From positions 122,774 through 186,773 of the forward strand of contig NZ_AMQH01000016.1 in the NCBI RefSeq assembly GCF_000300195.1: a stretch of DNA of 64,000 nucleotides. The letters are read 5' to 3'. The translations under genes and the position numbers were made by a program. This DNA is from Clostridium tunisiense TJ (GTDB lineage Bacteria > Bacillota > Clostridia > Clostridiales > Clostridiaceae). Under the pieces are notes generated by a model, which saw nothing but the letters and a program-made list of their open reading frames with translations, ran no database searches and was not told the origin of the DNA. Position 1 is the first letter of the stretch. Every line of letters starts with the position of its first letter. This document shows, piece after piece, positions 17,876 through 26,943 of this stretch.

Positions 17876-17965
17876 TAATCCACTATTTCTTTAGCTGATT
17901 CATTAACTTTCACTAAATTAATTCTGTTGTTCCTGTCACAAATTCAATATTATGTCCCTTAGAAT
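17876..17965 (-). pseudogene. Rpn C-terminal tail remnant
   Basis: The minus strand reads KGHNIEFVTGTTELI, stop, and in the next frame ESAKEIVD-like residues, matching the tail KGFNIEIVAEITELNLERVK of other copies. Only the tail is left. Confidence 0.5.
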
Positions 17966-18057
17966 AAGATCCTTGCTATTACTATTGATTAAGCTTTATG
18001 GATGTAATATAGTTTAGTGCTTTTTCATAACATTTAAGTTTAAGTCACTGACTGTAC

Positions 18058-18804
18058 TTATTTTAAGCTTTCTAAAAGTTTTATAATGTAGGTTGATGCT
18101 TCATGGATTTGCTGTTCATTTGTTATAGAAGCTTCTCCATCCCCCTGCTGATGTCCATAATCTCCAAAGCCCCCATGGTTTCCACCTTTTATTTCTATGA
18201 ACTCTGAATCCTTTGGCACAAGGTTTTTAGCTTCTTTTACCTTATTTAAATCTGCCACCTTATCATTACTTCCCCATAGAGACAACACCTTTAACTGGGT
18301 TGAAGTTAAAGCTTTGCTGCTTTGTGGATAGGAAGCTAATAAAACCAGTCCTTTTATTTTATCATGGTCAAAGGCATAATCCGCTGCCATAACTCCACCT
18401 AAGGAATGACCTCCTATAACCCATGTGTTTATATCAATATACTTATTTATTATCGCATCTGCCTTATTAGGAGAAAGCACTGCTAGATTAAAGTTCATTT
18501 TAGCAATTACAACAGTATATCCCTTAGCAGCTATTTCTTTAGCTAAAGGACCATAGGCTGAAGCCTCTACTTTTCCTCCTGGATAAAAAATAAACCCTAT
18601 ATTTTTTTTCTTAGAAACTGGACTAAATAATATGTCACCATTTTCTTCTACAGTTACAAGAGAATCAGATTTTAAAGTGTTAAAAGCTAAAGAACTAGCT
18701 TTATAGTAAGAACTTACATAAATAAAAAATGCTGTGGCTATTACTGCTAAGAAAACACCAATTCCAAGAAAAATTTTAAACTTCAAAGACTTTTTTTCCT
18801 TCAT
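18058..18804 (-). CDS. Membrane-anchored alpha/beta hydrolase
   Basis: This 248-residue protein has one N-terminal membrane anchor (residues 9-30, FKIFLGIGVFLAVIATAFF) without a clear cleavage site, then a dienelactone-hydrolase/Abhydrolase_5-type fold. The nucleophile elbow is GGHSLGG (Ser about 134), the acid is probably in WGSNDKVAD and the His is in GGNHGGFGDYGHQ. It should face the outside of the cell and hydrolyse an ester or similar bond; the substrate is not predictable. It stands alone, with a start behind GGAGAAATGGAATG. Confidence 0.85.
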   Translation of the reverse strand: MKEKKSLKFKIFLGIGVFLAVIATAFFIYVSSYYKASSLAFNTLKSDSLVTVEENGDILFSPVSKKKNIGFIFYPGGKVEASAYGPLAKEIAAKGYTVVIAKMNFNLAVLSPNKADAIINKYIDINTWVIGGHSLGGVMAADYAFDHDKIKGLVLLASYPQSSKALTSTQLKVLSLWGSNDKVADLNKVKEAKNLVPKDSEFIEIKGGNHGGFGDYGHQQGDGEASITNEQQIHEASTYIIKLLESLK

Positions 18805-18999
18805 TCCATTTCTCCTCGTATAATTGATTTTGTTTATATACTTCTATTATATATCTTTCATAAAGAGTAGGTAAGAATTTTTCTAGAGTAATTTGGAATT
18901 TATTTATTAATCTGCCTAGACCTTATCATAGCTTTAACTACAAAGAAAATGAGAATCTGATAGGATAAGCAACTTATTTGCATGTTTTAAAAGCAGGCA

Positions 19000-19167
19000 C
19001 TATTTACCATAACAGTTTTTTATCTTTCTCCATGATTGTAGCAATTTCAGAAATTCTATAGGTTCTAATTGAATACTTTCTTCTTTAACTTCCCAAATTG
19101 TATTTCTAGTTATAGCATAGAGGCAAAACTTTGGTGATTTAGTGGAGAGTTTTAACCTTTTACCTTT
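19000..19167 (-). pseudogene. Open frame without start, probable gene remnant
   Basis: An uninterrupted minus-strand frame of 55 codons between stops contains STKSPKFCLYAITRNTIWEV and QLEPIEFLKLLQSWRKIKN, which looks like genuine protein sequence. There is no ATG, GTG or TTG with a ribosome binding site. I do not recognise it; likely the 3' end of a lost gene. Confidence 0.35.
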
Positions 19168-19185
19168 CTAAGACATAGAGCTGTT

Positions 19186-19767
19186 TTAATTAAGTTCATC
19201 AGCTACTAAAGTATTATCCACCAACATCCCATTTATATTAACTCCTAAGTTTTGAAGTTCTGCTATATCAATGTATACGCAGCTGCTGTTTATATACTTT
19301 TTCTCACTTTCATCTTCTCTTAGAAGTCGTGCATTAAAATTTCCTAGGCAATATTCTTTATGTCTAATTAGTCTTCCTAAATCGTAAGGTTTATTTTCGT
19401 CAAAGCAGCACTGATAGCCTAGTTCTCTGGATTTTTTTATAATCTTATTAAAGAAGGATTTTATGTTAATTCTAAGAACATATCTTGCATTTTTATCTAT
19501 AATTGCATCATAGTGATGTTTCCATTTTATTTCTCTTTCCTTTGCCAAGGCGTTCATGATTTCAAAGATTATTTCTAGATTGTAAAAGGTTATTTTATTG
19601 CTGTCACTGTAGCTTCTTTTAAATGAAGCTTCATTTAAAAGTCTTTTTAATTCCTCCTTAGCTGGCTGATTATCCTTTAATTTTTCCTCTGTTATAACTT
19701 GTTCACTTAATATAAGTTCATCCTTTAGGTTTTTAATAGTTCCTTTTTTAATACTATAAATCTCCAT
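19186..19767 (-). CDS. Unknown 193-residue protein
   Basis: I do not recognise this protein. It is soluble and charged, with a helical N-terminal half (EELKRLLNEASFKRSYSDSN) and a C-terminal half containing CCFDENKPYDLGRLIRHKEYC and NFNARLLRE. The cysteines at YQCCF and KEYC are few and do not form an obvious metal site. The start ATG is preceded by GGGAG. It is downstream of the replication pair dnaD/dnaB with the same direction but 250 bp away, so it may belong to that mobile replication module. Confidence 0.6.
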   Translation of the reverse strand: MEIYSIKKGTIKNLKDELILSEQVITEEKLKDNQPAKEELKRLLNEASFKRSYSDSNKITFYNLEIIFEIMNALAKEREIKWKHHYDAIIDKNARYVLRINIKSFFNKIIKKSRELGYQCCFDENKPYDLGRLIRHKEYCLGNFNARLLREDESEKKYINSSCVYIDIAELQNLGVNINGMLVDNTLVADELN

Positions 19768-19929
19768 AATTAACTCCCCTTCATTTTAGAATTTATATTT
19801 AGTTTGTATATTGGTTTCAAAGATTAAAATCTATTATATTCATCATGCGAAAGCCTTAAGGGAAACACTGTAGGTTCCATGGATAAGTTCAGTGTTGAAA
19901 TTAGTTCCCTATATTATGAAATCAAAAGT

Positions 19930-20025
19930 AAGGCTTGGTTATAAATTGAATTTACCTTGACCAGGAACTATTCAGGGTTAAAGGATATTTAGATTTGGCT
20001 TAGTTATACATTAAATTTACCTTGA
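19930..20025. repeat. Direct repeats upstream of the unknown gene
   Basis: GGCTTGGTTATAAATTGAAT (19933 on) and GGCTTAGTTATACATTAAAT (19996 on), each followed by TTACCTTGA, are two diverged 30-bp direct repeats; the second runs into the end of the dnaB-like gene. Confidence 0.5.
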
Positions 20026-21330
20026 ATCCTTTAAGACTTTTTCTCTCTCTTCCATCTTTTGATAAGCTCCATTCCATTTCATTGGTATGACTCCAGTTTC
20101 TCCTTGCCTTGCTTTTCCAATCAACAGTTCTAGTTCATCTTCTTTAGCTTCTTCTGGCTCATAGTAGGCATGTCTATAAACAAACATCACTGTATCTGCA
20201 TCTTGTTCAATGGCACCTGAATCCCTTAAATCTGCAAGGATTGGCCTTTTGTCTACCCTGGTTTCTGTGGCTCTATTTATTTGAGATAAACATACCATTG
20301 TGATGTCCAGTTCCTTTGCCATTCTCTTGAGCTGTGAAGATATGTTTGATACCTCTAAGTTTCTGTTTGAAAAGGAAGTTTGAAGTCCTATAATTTGAAG
20401 GTAATCTATAAAAACCACATCAAGTCCTTCACTTTCTTTTAATCTGTAACATTCACTTTTAATGTCTTCAAGATAAATCACCGAATCATAAAGCTTGAAG
20501 TTATAGTTTGATAATTTTTCAATGGTGTTTTTAACTCTAGAAAATTCCTCCTCATTTAGATTAGATCTTTTAATTTTGTTCATGGGTATTTTGCATAGAG
20601 CTGCTGCTATTCTTTGAAAACATTGCTTTTTACTCATTTCTATGGAAAAGTAAGCTACCTTGTTTTTTCCTCTTATGGCTGTAGCTAAAGCTAAGTTCAT
20701 ACTAACTGCTGATTTTCCCATTCTGGGTCTTCCTGCAATTATTAAAAGCTCCTGTCTTTCAAAGCCTCCTAGGATATGATCTAAGTTTTTATACCCTGAA
20801 CTTATGGAAGATAAAGCTTTCTCTCCCCTTCTAACTGCATCTATATCTCCTATAAAATTATCTATGCCTTCTTTTAGCTCTCCACTATGCCTTTTTCCTC
20901 CAGTTTTGATTAGGTTTATAGTACTTTCCAAATCACTAATTATTTCTCCTATAGACTTGTCCCCTTCATTAGCTTCCTTAGTGGCATTGTTAGAACAGTT
21001 TATGAATCTTCTTAAATTAGCTTTGTCCTTTATTATTTCGCTATAGGTTTTTATATGTTCTCCTGATAAAGAGGATGCTATGACCTCACTTAAATAGGTT
21101 ATTCCTCCAGCCTCACTTAGGTTTTCTTTTAAGGCCTCTGTAAGAGTTACCAGGGTTATTGGGAAGTTACTTTCTTGAAGCTGTCTTATGGCACTATAAA
21201 TTAATTTATTTTTCTTATCATAAAAGTCCTCAGGTAGTAGAAAGTCATAAATCTCATGAATTAGCTTATTTTCTTTTATTACTGCTCCTAGAACTTCTGC
21301 TTCAGCCTTTAAGTTAAATCTTCTATCCAT
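20017..21330 (-). CDS. dnaB: DnaB-type replicative helicase
   Basis: This 437-residue protein has the complete DnaB architecture. The N-terminal helical domain (AEAEVLGAVIKENKLIHEIY) binds primase or loader. The RecA-like ATPase has Walker A AGRPRMGKSA (about 199), FFSIEM-type YFSIEMSKKQ, Walker B VVFIDYLQII, LSQINRATE and LRDSGAIEQDAD, the arginine-finger region. Length and motifs fit a functional hexameric helicase. It follows the DnaD-like gene by 8 bp, and phage replication modules often consist of just such a pair. A chromosomal dnaB would more usually neighbour rplI, so I take this as an extra copy of mobile origin. Confidence 0.85.
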   Translation of the reverse strand: MDRRFNLKAEAEVLGAVIKENKLIHEIYDFLLPEDFYDKKNKLIYSAIRQLQESNFPITLVTLTEALKENLSEAGGITYLSEVIASSLSGEHIKTYSEIIKDKANLRRFINCSNNATKEANEGDKSIGEIISDLESTINLIKTGGKRHSGELKEGIDNFIGDIDAVRRGEKALSSISSGYKNLDHILGGFERQELLIIAGRPRMGKSAVSMNLALATAIRGKNKVAYFSIEMSKKQCFQRIAAALCKIPMNKIKRSNLNEEEFSRVKNTIEKLSNYNFKLYDSVIYLEDIKSECYRLKESEGLDVVFIDYLQIIGLQTSFSNRNLEVSNISSQLKRMAKELDITMVCLSQINRATETRVDKRPILADLRDSGAIEQDADTVMFVYRHAYYEPEEAKEDELELLIGKARQGETGVIPMKWNGAYQKMEEREKVLKDSR

Positions 21331-21338
21331 GGGCTTTT

Positions 21339-22322
21339 CTACTCCTTTTCATAGTCTACTTCTGCCAGATTTTTGCTATAAAATCTTGTTCCACTGTTAT
21401 CTTCCTTTTTCCCAATTGCAGCCTTTTTGAGCTCCTTGTATCTTTTGATAGCCTCTTCTGCTTCCTTCAAGGTGGTTATTCCCTCTGACAGCCAGTTGTT
21501 TAAGATTCCTGACACATAATTTAGATTCCGTTTATTAACACCTACCGCTTCTTCTAACGCTTTTAACACCAAAGCCTCACCCATGTCCTCTACCCATTGA
21601 TTCAGCTTTTGTATCTCTATTGGTGAAGGTAAGTGGAAGTTGTTTTTAAAGCATTGTAAAACTACATTTTTATTTTGAGGCTTGTCTATATTCTCTTTAC
21701 TGATTTCTTCACTATTTTCTTTATGATTTTCCCCATTATTTTCTTTGCCATCTTCCTTATTGCTCCCTTTATGCCCTCCCTCCTGATTTGCCTTTACAAA
21801 TTCCCCTGTAGCAGCTTCCTCTTTTACTTCCTTTGCTTCTTTGGTTTCTTTTGCTTCTCTTTGCATTTCTCTTTCTCTTTCTAATAATTCATCAGGAACT
21901 TCTACATCTTTAAAAATTTCTTCTAGAAACTCAGGTTCTTCCCTACAAATTCCTTTGCATATTTCATAAAAAGTACTTATAAATTCTGTAGTTTTAATCC
22001 TTTTAAGCTCTTTATTGATGCAAATTCTAATGTTTTTGTGATTATGAGTGTTGTTGTATTTATACCAATTTAAAAGCATTACTTCCTTATTCTTATGATT
22101 ATAAAAAAGCTTTCCCTTCTCCTGAAAAAACTTAAGATGGTTCATGATTTTCTCCTCAGAAAATTGAAGCTCTAGCTGAGCAATAGTAAGCCCAATATTA
22201 TAAATTCCACATTGGGTGGTTCTTCTATTAGTTAATAAAAATATATAGGTTAGCTTTTGCTCTGAAGAAAGCTCTAGTATAAATTCATCTTGCCAAAACT
22301 CAATATCAACTGGTCTATACAT
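21339..22322 (-). CDS. DnaD-domain replication protein (phage-type initiator/loader)
   Basis: This 327-residue protein starts at the ATG at 22320-22322 (MYRPVDIEFWQDEFILELS) behind AGGATG. The N-terminal 120 residues are a winged-helix domain typical of phage replisome organisers. A low-complexity linker rich in Lys, Glu and Asn (about 165-235) is followed by a DnaD/DnaB_2 domain with NFHLPSPIEIQKLNQWVE and the characteristic YVSGILNNWLSEGI. It should bind origin DNA and recruit the DnaB helicase encoded 8 bp downstream. No other phage genes lie around the pair, so it is a stranded module. Confidence 0.8.
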   Translation of the reverse strand: MYRPVDIEFWQDEFILELSSEQKLTYIFLLTNRRTTQCGIYNIGLTIAQLELQFSEEKIMNHLKFFQEKGKLFYNHKNKEVMLLNWYKYNNTHNHKNIRICINKELKRIKTTEFISTFYEICKGICREEPEFLEEIFKDVEVPDELLEREREMQREAKETKEAKEVKEEAATGEFVKANQEGGHKGSNKEDGKENNGENHKENSEEISKENIDKPQNKNVVLQCFKNNFHLPSPIEIQKLNQWVEDMGEALVLKALEEAVGVNKRNLNYVSGILNNWLSEGITTLKEAEEAIKRYKELKKAAIGKKEDNSGTRFYSKNLAEVDYEKE

Positions 22323-22399
22323 AAAAACACATCCTACTCTTAAAATAATAAAAAGTTCTTTTTGTAGAGCTGCTTTGGAAACAGATTTGAAATGCCCCA

Positions 22400-23000
22400 A
22401 AAGTTGCTAAATAGTTTCGTGTAATAATCTACTTTGCTTACAGGTATAAATAAAATTCATAAAATTTTCAGCAAAATTATAACTCTAAAGATTAAATATG
22501 CAGTTTTTATAAAAGTTGCATGGATTTTGAAAAAATTTTTAGAATATTTTTTATAGCTTTAATTTTTATAGACTCCAATGGTAAAAGTTTTTCTAAAAAA
22601 ACTTAAGATAGACAAGGTAAGACTTCACTTGAGCTATGCTTCTAGATTTTCTTAGTGAGGTTTTAATTTATTCAGCATGAATTTAATCCTGAAAACTTAT
22701 TAAGAGCGCTCTAAGGTACTTGCTTATATAAACCTTGTTATTTGAGCTTTTGAATAATAAAATTTCTAGAAATATAAATTTTATTTTTACTATCCTCTAA
22801 AAAATAATTCCTGAAAAACCAAGTTATAATTACAAAAAACAAAAGGACTATTACTTTTTTGTAATAATCCTTTTATATGTACCGGTTTTATTTAATTTAT
22901 TGATTATATCTTAAAGACAATTTCACTTGTTTGTTTTAGTTGTAGTAGTTTATTTTATTATTGTTGTAGTATAGGTCAGTGGGTTGGTAGGGGGTTAATT
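22400..23000. other. Intergenic stretch with terminator
   Basis: No gene found. It holds a terminator at 22841-22874 and presumably the promoter of the dnaD-like gene near 22350-22450. Confidence 0.6.
22841..22874. terminator. Terminator AAAAGGA-TATTAC/GTAATA-TCCTTTT
   Basis: Near-perfect stem with a T6 loop; A and T flanks allow use in either direction. Confidence 0.65.
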
Positions 23001-23002
23001 AT

Positions 23003-23485
23003 CTAATCTCCAACCTTTTTCACCTTTTTATTAAGGATTTTATAAAAGGATTTTGACAACCCTCTTTTTCCTTGTGAAATACTACAGTTGAAGAAATAGT
23101 TATTACCTATCCAGTTTTTCTCTTCCCAATATGCTCTGTCTAGCTCCAAAATCTTCGTTGCTAATACCTTTTGAACTTGAAACATTATCAATTGATTTAA
23201 GGTAGGTTTGTAATCTTCTTTTTTCATAAATAAATGGTTCACAAAATTTTTGTATTCCTTTTGCTCAATAGGGTTTTCAATGGTACTTGCTGTTCTTCCT
23301 ATATTTCCTGTGGGAAAAGCAGCCCATTGAATTAATAATTTATCAAGTCCCTTTAAAGTATCCTTTAACCCTGAAACAGCAGTGGTTGATACGGTTAACG
23401 CAGGAATCCCAACAAGTTCTGGTCTGTGGAACAATCTACAGGTACGATCAACAAATACCTTTAATTTTCCGCTTATACCACCCAT
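23003..23485 (-). pseudogene. NAD(P)H-dependent flavin oxidoreductase, 3' part (split by transposon)
   Basis: The native part begins at codon ATG GGT GGT (23483 down): MGGISGKLKVFVDRTCRLFH, followed by VGIPALTVSTTAVSG and AAFPTGNIGR. This is the C-terminal two thirds of a flavodoxin-fold NAD(P)H-dependent FMN reductase. The missing start is 6.7 kb away at 30190-30449. Joining codon 86 (Tyr) of that part to this Met gives one uninterrupted frame of about 246 residues with the family sequence STPVYMGGISGKL. The frame remains open into the element for ten codons (MDISRHEILL), but that is insertion sequence. Confidence 0.85.
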
Positions 23486-23519
23486 TAATAATATCTCGTG
23501 TCTGCTTATATCCATGCCT

Positions 23520-24413
23520 TTACTTATAACGTTTATAGCATAGACTACATGTAATCATAGACATATTAATGTCCTTACTTAATTTTTCACTGGCCAAAAC
23601 TTTCAGTTCTTTCATGTCCCCACACAACTTGGCCATACCGATAATTTGCCATATATGTTGGGTTAGTTCTTTAAGCCCATATTCACTGTTTAACCATTGA
23701 AAATATTTTTTATGGCCATTATACTTAGGTGGTTTATTTTCCCTCAAATATTTAGCGATATCCTCATCTAATAAATTATAAATTAATTGATTAACATATT
23801 TTCCCGAATATTTAGGTCTTTTCTTTAAACTACCTTTCCAATTAGTAAGTCGGCCAAACTCATACCATAATTCATCTGGAAATGTTTTTTCCCATTCTCT
23901 TGCATTACTATCTTCATCAACTAAGAAATATCTCAGCTTTAGTTGGAGCTCTTTTGAATTCCTAACCTTTTGATATCCAGTAGCCTCATCTATTAATGCA
24001 ATAATACCAATCTTGGCCGTTGATATTATAAATTTATTTGCATTTTTTACAATCTCTTGTTGTGCTTCTGATAACTTTTCATTATTTAGGTTGGCCGTTA
24101 TAAATGCACTACAAACATCCATAAAATCTTCTGAATTATAGCCCTTTTCTATTTTGCCATCATGTTCAAACTCTACAATCCCTTGAGGTACTCTATCATG
24201 GTGCTTGTCCGTTAATGGCTTAAGTCAATCTGGTAGATATTTTATTATGTTTGATACGGCTAAATAATTTCCGAATTTACCATGTTCTTTACCTCTTAAA
24301 GCTTTAGTTAAATTACTTAGTTTAAAAACTCTTTGGCCATCGTCTAAAACATAGCAAGGCAAGTCATTAAAAACCTCTAAAACTCCTGAACTTATAACTT
24401 TTGGTATTTTCAC
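23520..24413 (-). pseudogene. P63C-domain protein interrupted by one in-frame TGA
   Basis: The GTG at 24411-24413, behind AAGAAGGA, starts KIPKVISSGVLEVFNDLPCY, LDDGQRVFKLSNLTKALRGK and so on. At 24225-24227 a TGA interrupts KYLPD-stop-LKPLTDKHHD; the frame then continues without loss to the end at 23520. The second part contains IGIIALIDEATGYQKVRN, FPDELWYEFGRLTNW and YNLLDEDIAKYL, which are P63C-domain features. P63C proteins are common on phages and mobile elements and of unknown function. A single TGG-to-TGA change would explain the stop. TGA serves as a true stop elsewhere in the window (the PadR gene), so recoding is not supported. Confidence 0.75.
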
Positions 24414-24448
24414 ATATATTTATTCCTTCTTATTTGTTTTTATTATTT

Positions 24449-25435
24449 TTATAGTTCTACAGCATCATTTAAACACTTATATGCAATACTTGTGTTTATA
24501 ACATCTACCCTAACCACTGAAACGCCATAACCATCTTGTCCATTTTTATTAGTCTTAATTTTGCAATTAGTACAAAACGTCTTATGTGACCTACTTTTAT
24601 AATTATTCAAAAGGCTTATGCTTGGTAAATTTGCATTATTATATACAGTACTGCAACTAACTAAATGGTTAGTTATACCTGAAGAATCTAAATAGTCTAA
24701 AAACATTTTTGATTTATCTGAGCCATGATGTGGAATCTTAATGTAGTGAATTTTATCAGGTAATGATATGTTCTCATAAAATCTATTTATAGTTCTTTTC
24801 TCAATGTCACTAGTAAATATAAAATTAACCCCTTCAAATTCCATCAATAATGCAATTGAAAAATGATTATTTTTCAATTTCTTGTTATCATATTGTGAAA
24901 GAATTAAATTATAAAATGGAGAAATACTATGTATACAAAACTTATATGGTTTTATACTTGTTTCGCTACCTATTGATAAATCAATTAACTTCATTCCAGC
25001 TTGTGCTTCTACTACATCATACATTTCAGTATCTTTTTTCTTTTTTATTTTATCAGCTATGCTATTACATAGAAGCTGAGTGTTTTCAGAAAGCCTATCG
25101 CTTAATTCGACTAATGCTTGTGGGATTATAATCCGAGTATTTTCATCTGTATAATTATCAAGTATTTTATCTATACCGATAGAATGGTCTTCGTCAGGAT
25201 GTGTCCAACATAAAAAATTAATTTTATCAATATTAAAACTATTTAATAATTCAATAGTTTTGTTTATACCTTTTTCTTCATAACAATCTATAACACCAGA
25301 AAAAATTATTTTTTCTTCTGGTGTTATACTTTTTATTAAAAATAATATACTTTCGCCAGCACTATTATATCCAATTAAATACACTTCTATAAACAAATCT
25401 TTTACTTTATTTAAGTGATTCTTTATAATTCCCAT
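24449..25435 (-). CDS. ComEC-like MBL-fold metallohydrolase (transposon cargo)
   Basis: This 328-residue protein has the metallo-beta-lactamase fold of the ComEC/Rec2-like soluble branch. The metal motif is CWTHPDEDHSIG (about 76-87, H-x-D-x-D-H type), then VNFIFTSDIEKRTINR and YIKIPHHGSDKSKMF, the HHGS motif seen in ComEC nuclease domains. A C-terminal CTNCKIKTNKNGQDGYGV stretch closes it. It has no membrane segment. Probable role: phosphodiesterase or nuclease in the cytosol. Its start overlaps the 68-codon ORF by 13 bp, so translation is coupled with the cargo genes before it. Confidence 0.8.
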   Translation of the reverse strand: MGIIKNHLNKVKDLFIEVYLIGYNSAGESILFLIKSITPEEKIIFSGVIDCYEEKGINKTIELLNSFNIDKINFLCWTHPDEDHSIGIDKILDNYTDENTRIIIPQALVELSDRLSENTQLLCNSIADKIKKKKDTEMYDVVEAQAGMKLIDLSIGSETSIKPYKFCIHSISPFYNLILSQYDNKKLKNNHFSIALLMEFEGVNFIFTSDIEKRTINRFYENISLPDKIHYIKIPHHGSDKSKMFLDYLDSSGITNHLVSCSTVYNNANLPSISLLNNYKSRSHKTFCTNCKIKTNKNGQDGYGVSVVRVDVINTSIAYKCLNDAVEL

Positions 25436-25629
25436 TCTACTTCTTCTAATTCTATACTTTTCCTAATGTGTCTTTCACTTTTGCTTATATATGTAGATAT
25501 ATTATATTTACTGCGAAATGTAATTATTTCTTTATTCCTATCAACTTTTATAACATACTTGTTCTCTTCTTTTTTATCTTCAGGAAGATTTGAATAGATG
25601 TTTTTATAAGTTGCTGTAAATTTAATCAT
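25423..25629 (-). CDS. 68-codon protein between TIGR04255 and MBL genes
   Basis: A small charged protein, MIKFTATYKNIYSNLPEDKK, then KYVIKVDRNKEIITFRSKY and a C-terminal SIELEEVEWEL. It overlaps the genes before and after it (8 bp and 13 bp), which strongly favours a real, translationally coupled gene. I do not recognise the family. It could be an adaptor or an antitoxin-like partner. Confidence 0.65.
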   Translation of the reverse strand: MIKFTATYKNIYSNLPEDKKEENKYVIKVDRNKEIITFRSKYNISTYISKSERHIRKSIELEEVEWEL

Positions 25630-26503
25630 TTTTATTCAACCCCCATTCAACTTTATCACTTTTACCACTAATTAAATCATTTATTAAATGTTCTGTAATC
25701 ATAGATTTAAAAATTTCAAATATATCATCATTTATTTTTTTAATCATTGTTTCTAGATCATTATAACTATCAAATCTTTCACATATATTCTCTTTTATAT
25801 AACCATCTATATCTAATACAACATTAAATGCTCTCTCTTGGTCATCTAAAAAGCCTTCTTGAATAAATTTCAAAATATTAAACGAATGCCCATTAAACTC
25901 ACAATTATCAATTGATTGTCTTCTCATATATTTAATTTCATTATCATTCTTAGTGCTATCTTTAATATTAATTTCATTAAAAAAATCTTTTTCGAAGCAA
26001 TAATATAAATTTGTATCTTTACATATGATATTGTTTATTTTTCTCAATCCAATTCTAGTAAATCTAATAAACTTGAATTTTTCTTGAGCTAAGATAATTA
26101 CATTACAAAAAGTTTCTATGCAACTTGCAAAACAATATTTTTCATTGCATTTCTTAACATTAAAGATTATACAGCTTTCGCCAACTATTAAATCAATTGT
26201 ATCTTCGGGGTTTTGAAATATATAAATACGTTCCCTTTTTATAGACTTTTTAACTTTAAAACCGTCTTCAGATAAAACATCAGGGTCATTTATTTGAAGC
26301 TCTATATCATTAATAAAATCTTCATTTGTAAGAAAGAAATTTTTATCAATTAATAACTTTTGTAAATCCGCAACTAATTCTTCTATATTTACTATTCTTA
26401 AAAAATCTATTCTTAATGTTACTTTATTAAGTAAGTTTGAAGTTAAATCTTTTCTTTTTACATCACTTTTCAAAACAAAAGCCTCCCATTCGTTTGTGTT
26501 CAT
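25622..26503 (-). CDS. TIGR04255 family protein (transposon cargo)
   Basis: This 293-residue protein has the layout of the sporadic TIGR04255 family: VTLRIDFLRIVNIEE near the N-terminus, FKFIRFTRIGLRKINNI in the middle (family RxGLRxIN motif), NVVLDIDGYIKENI and a C-terminal helix INDDIFEIFKSMITEHL. The function of the family is unknown; it is patchily distributed and linked to mobile and defence regions. The ATG at 26501-26503 has no Shine-Dalgarno; TGGTATAAT ends 7 nt before it, so the transcript is probably leaderless. It is the first gene of the coupled cargo operon. Confidence 0.75.
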   Translation of the reverse strand: MNTNEWEAFVLKSDVKRKDLTSNLLNKVTLRIDFLRIVNIEELVADLQKLLIDKNFFLTNEDFINDIELQINDPDVLSEDGFKVKKSIKRERIYIFQNPEDTIDLIVGESCIIFNVKKCNEKYCFASCIETFCNVIILAQEKFKFIRFTRIGLRKINNIICKDTNLYYCFEKDFFNEINIKDSTKNDNEIKYMRRQSIDNCEFNGHSFNILKFIQEGFLDDQERAFNVVLDIDGYIKENICERFDSYNDLETMIKKINDDIFEIFKSMITEHLINDLISGKSDKVEWGLNKND

Positions 26504-26510
26504 TTAAATT

Positions 26511-26519
26511 ATTATACCA
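26511..26519 (-). promoter_or_regulatory. Extended -10 promoter of the cargo operon (leaderless start)
   Basis: On the minus strand TGGTATAAT with the TATAAT at 26511-26516, so the expected start point falls on or just before the ATG at 26503. Confidence 0.6.
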
Positions 26520-26566
26520 TATTTTATATTCTATTAAATTAATTTTATGTAATCCATATTATCATA

Positions 26567-26941
26567 TTATACTTTCTCATACAATTTACCTCTAAGAACT
26601 TCTAGTTGTTCTTTCAGTTTTTTATTTTCATCCTCTAGCTGTTTAATTCTTTTATCTTTGGCCAATATTATAACATCTTTAGATTTTGATGTTTTATCAT
26701 ATTTAGCCCTTTGATTCATAGTTTTATTTACTTGTTTATCTCTAAGTTCTTCAATTCTTTTTTTAATATCTTTATTGTTATAGAGGAATGTCTTAGACAC
26801 CCCACTAAGTTGAGAGACACTGTTGAAGTTAATTTTCTGTTCAGTTAAAGAGAGTTCTCTAATGACCTTATCTACTTTTTCTAAAGTAATTTTAGATTTA
26901 TTTTTAGCATATTCCTTTAGCCCTTTTGTGCTCCCAGCCAT
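26567..26941 (-). CDS. tnpC: Tn554-type transposition protein TnpC (DUF6262)
   Basis: This 124-residue protein has the size and pattern of Tn554 TnpC: LKEYAKNKSKITLEKVDKVI, an HTH-like NSVSQLSGVSKTFLYNN and a C-terminal coiled coil KRIKQLEDENKKLKEQLEVL. In Tn554 it influences orientation and frequency of transposition, acting with the recombinases TnpA and TnpB. It follows the end of tnpB by 2 bp, as in the family. Confidence 0.85.
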   Translation of the reverse strand: MAGSTKGLKEYAKNKSKITLEKVDKVIRELSLTEQKINFNSVSQLSGVSKTFLYNNKDIKKRIEELRDKQVNKTMNQRAKYDKTSKSKDVIILAKDKRIKQLEDENKKLKEQLEVLRGKLYEKV

Positions 26942-26943
26942 TA

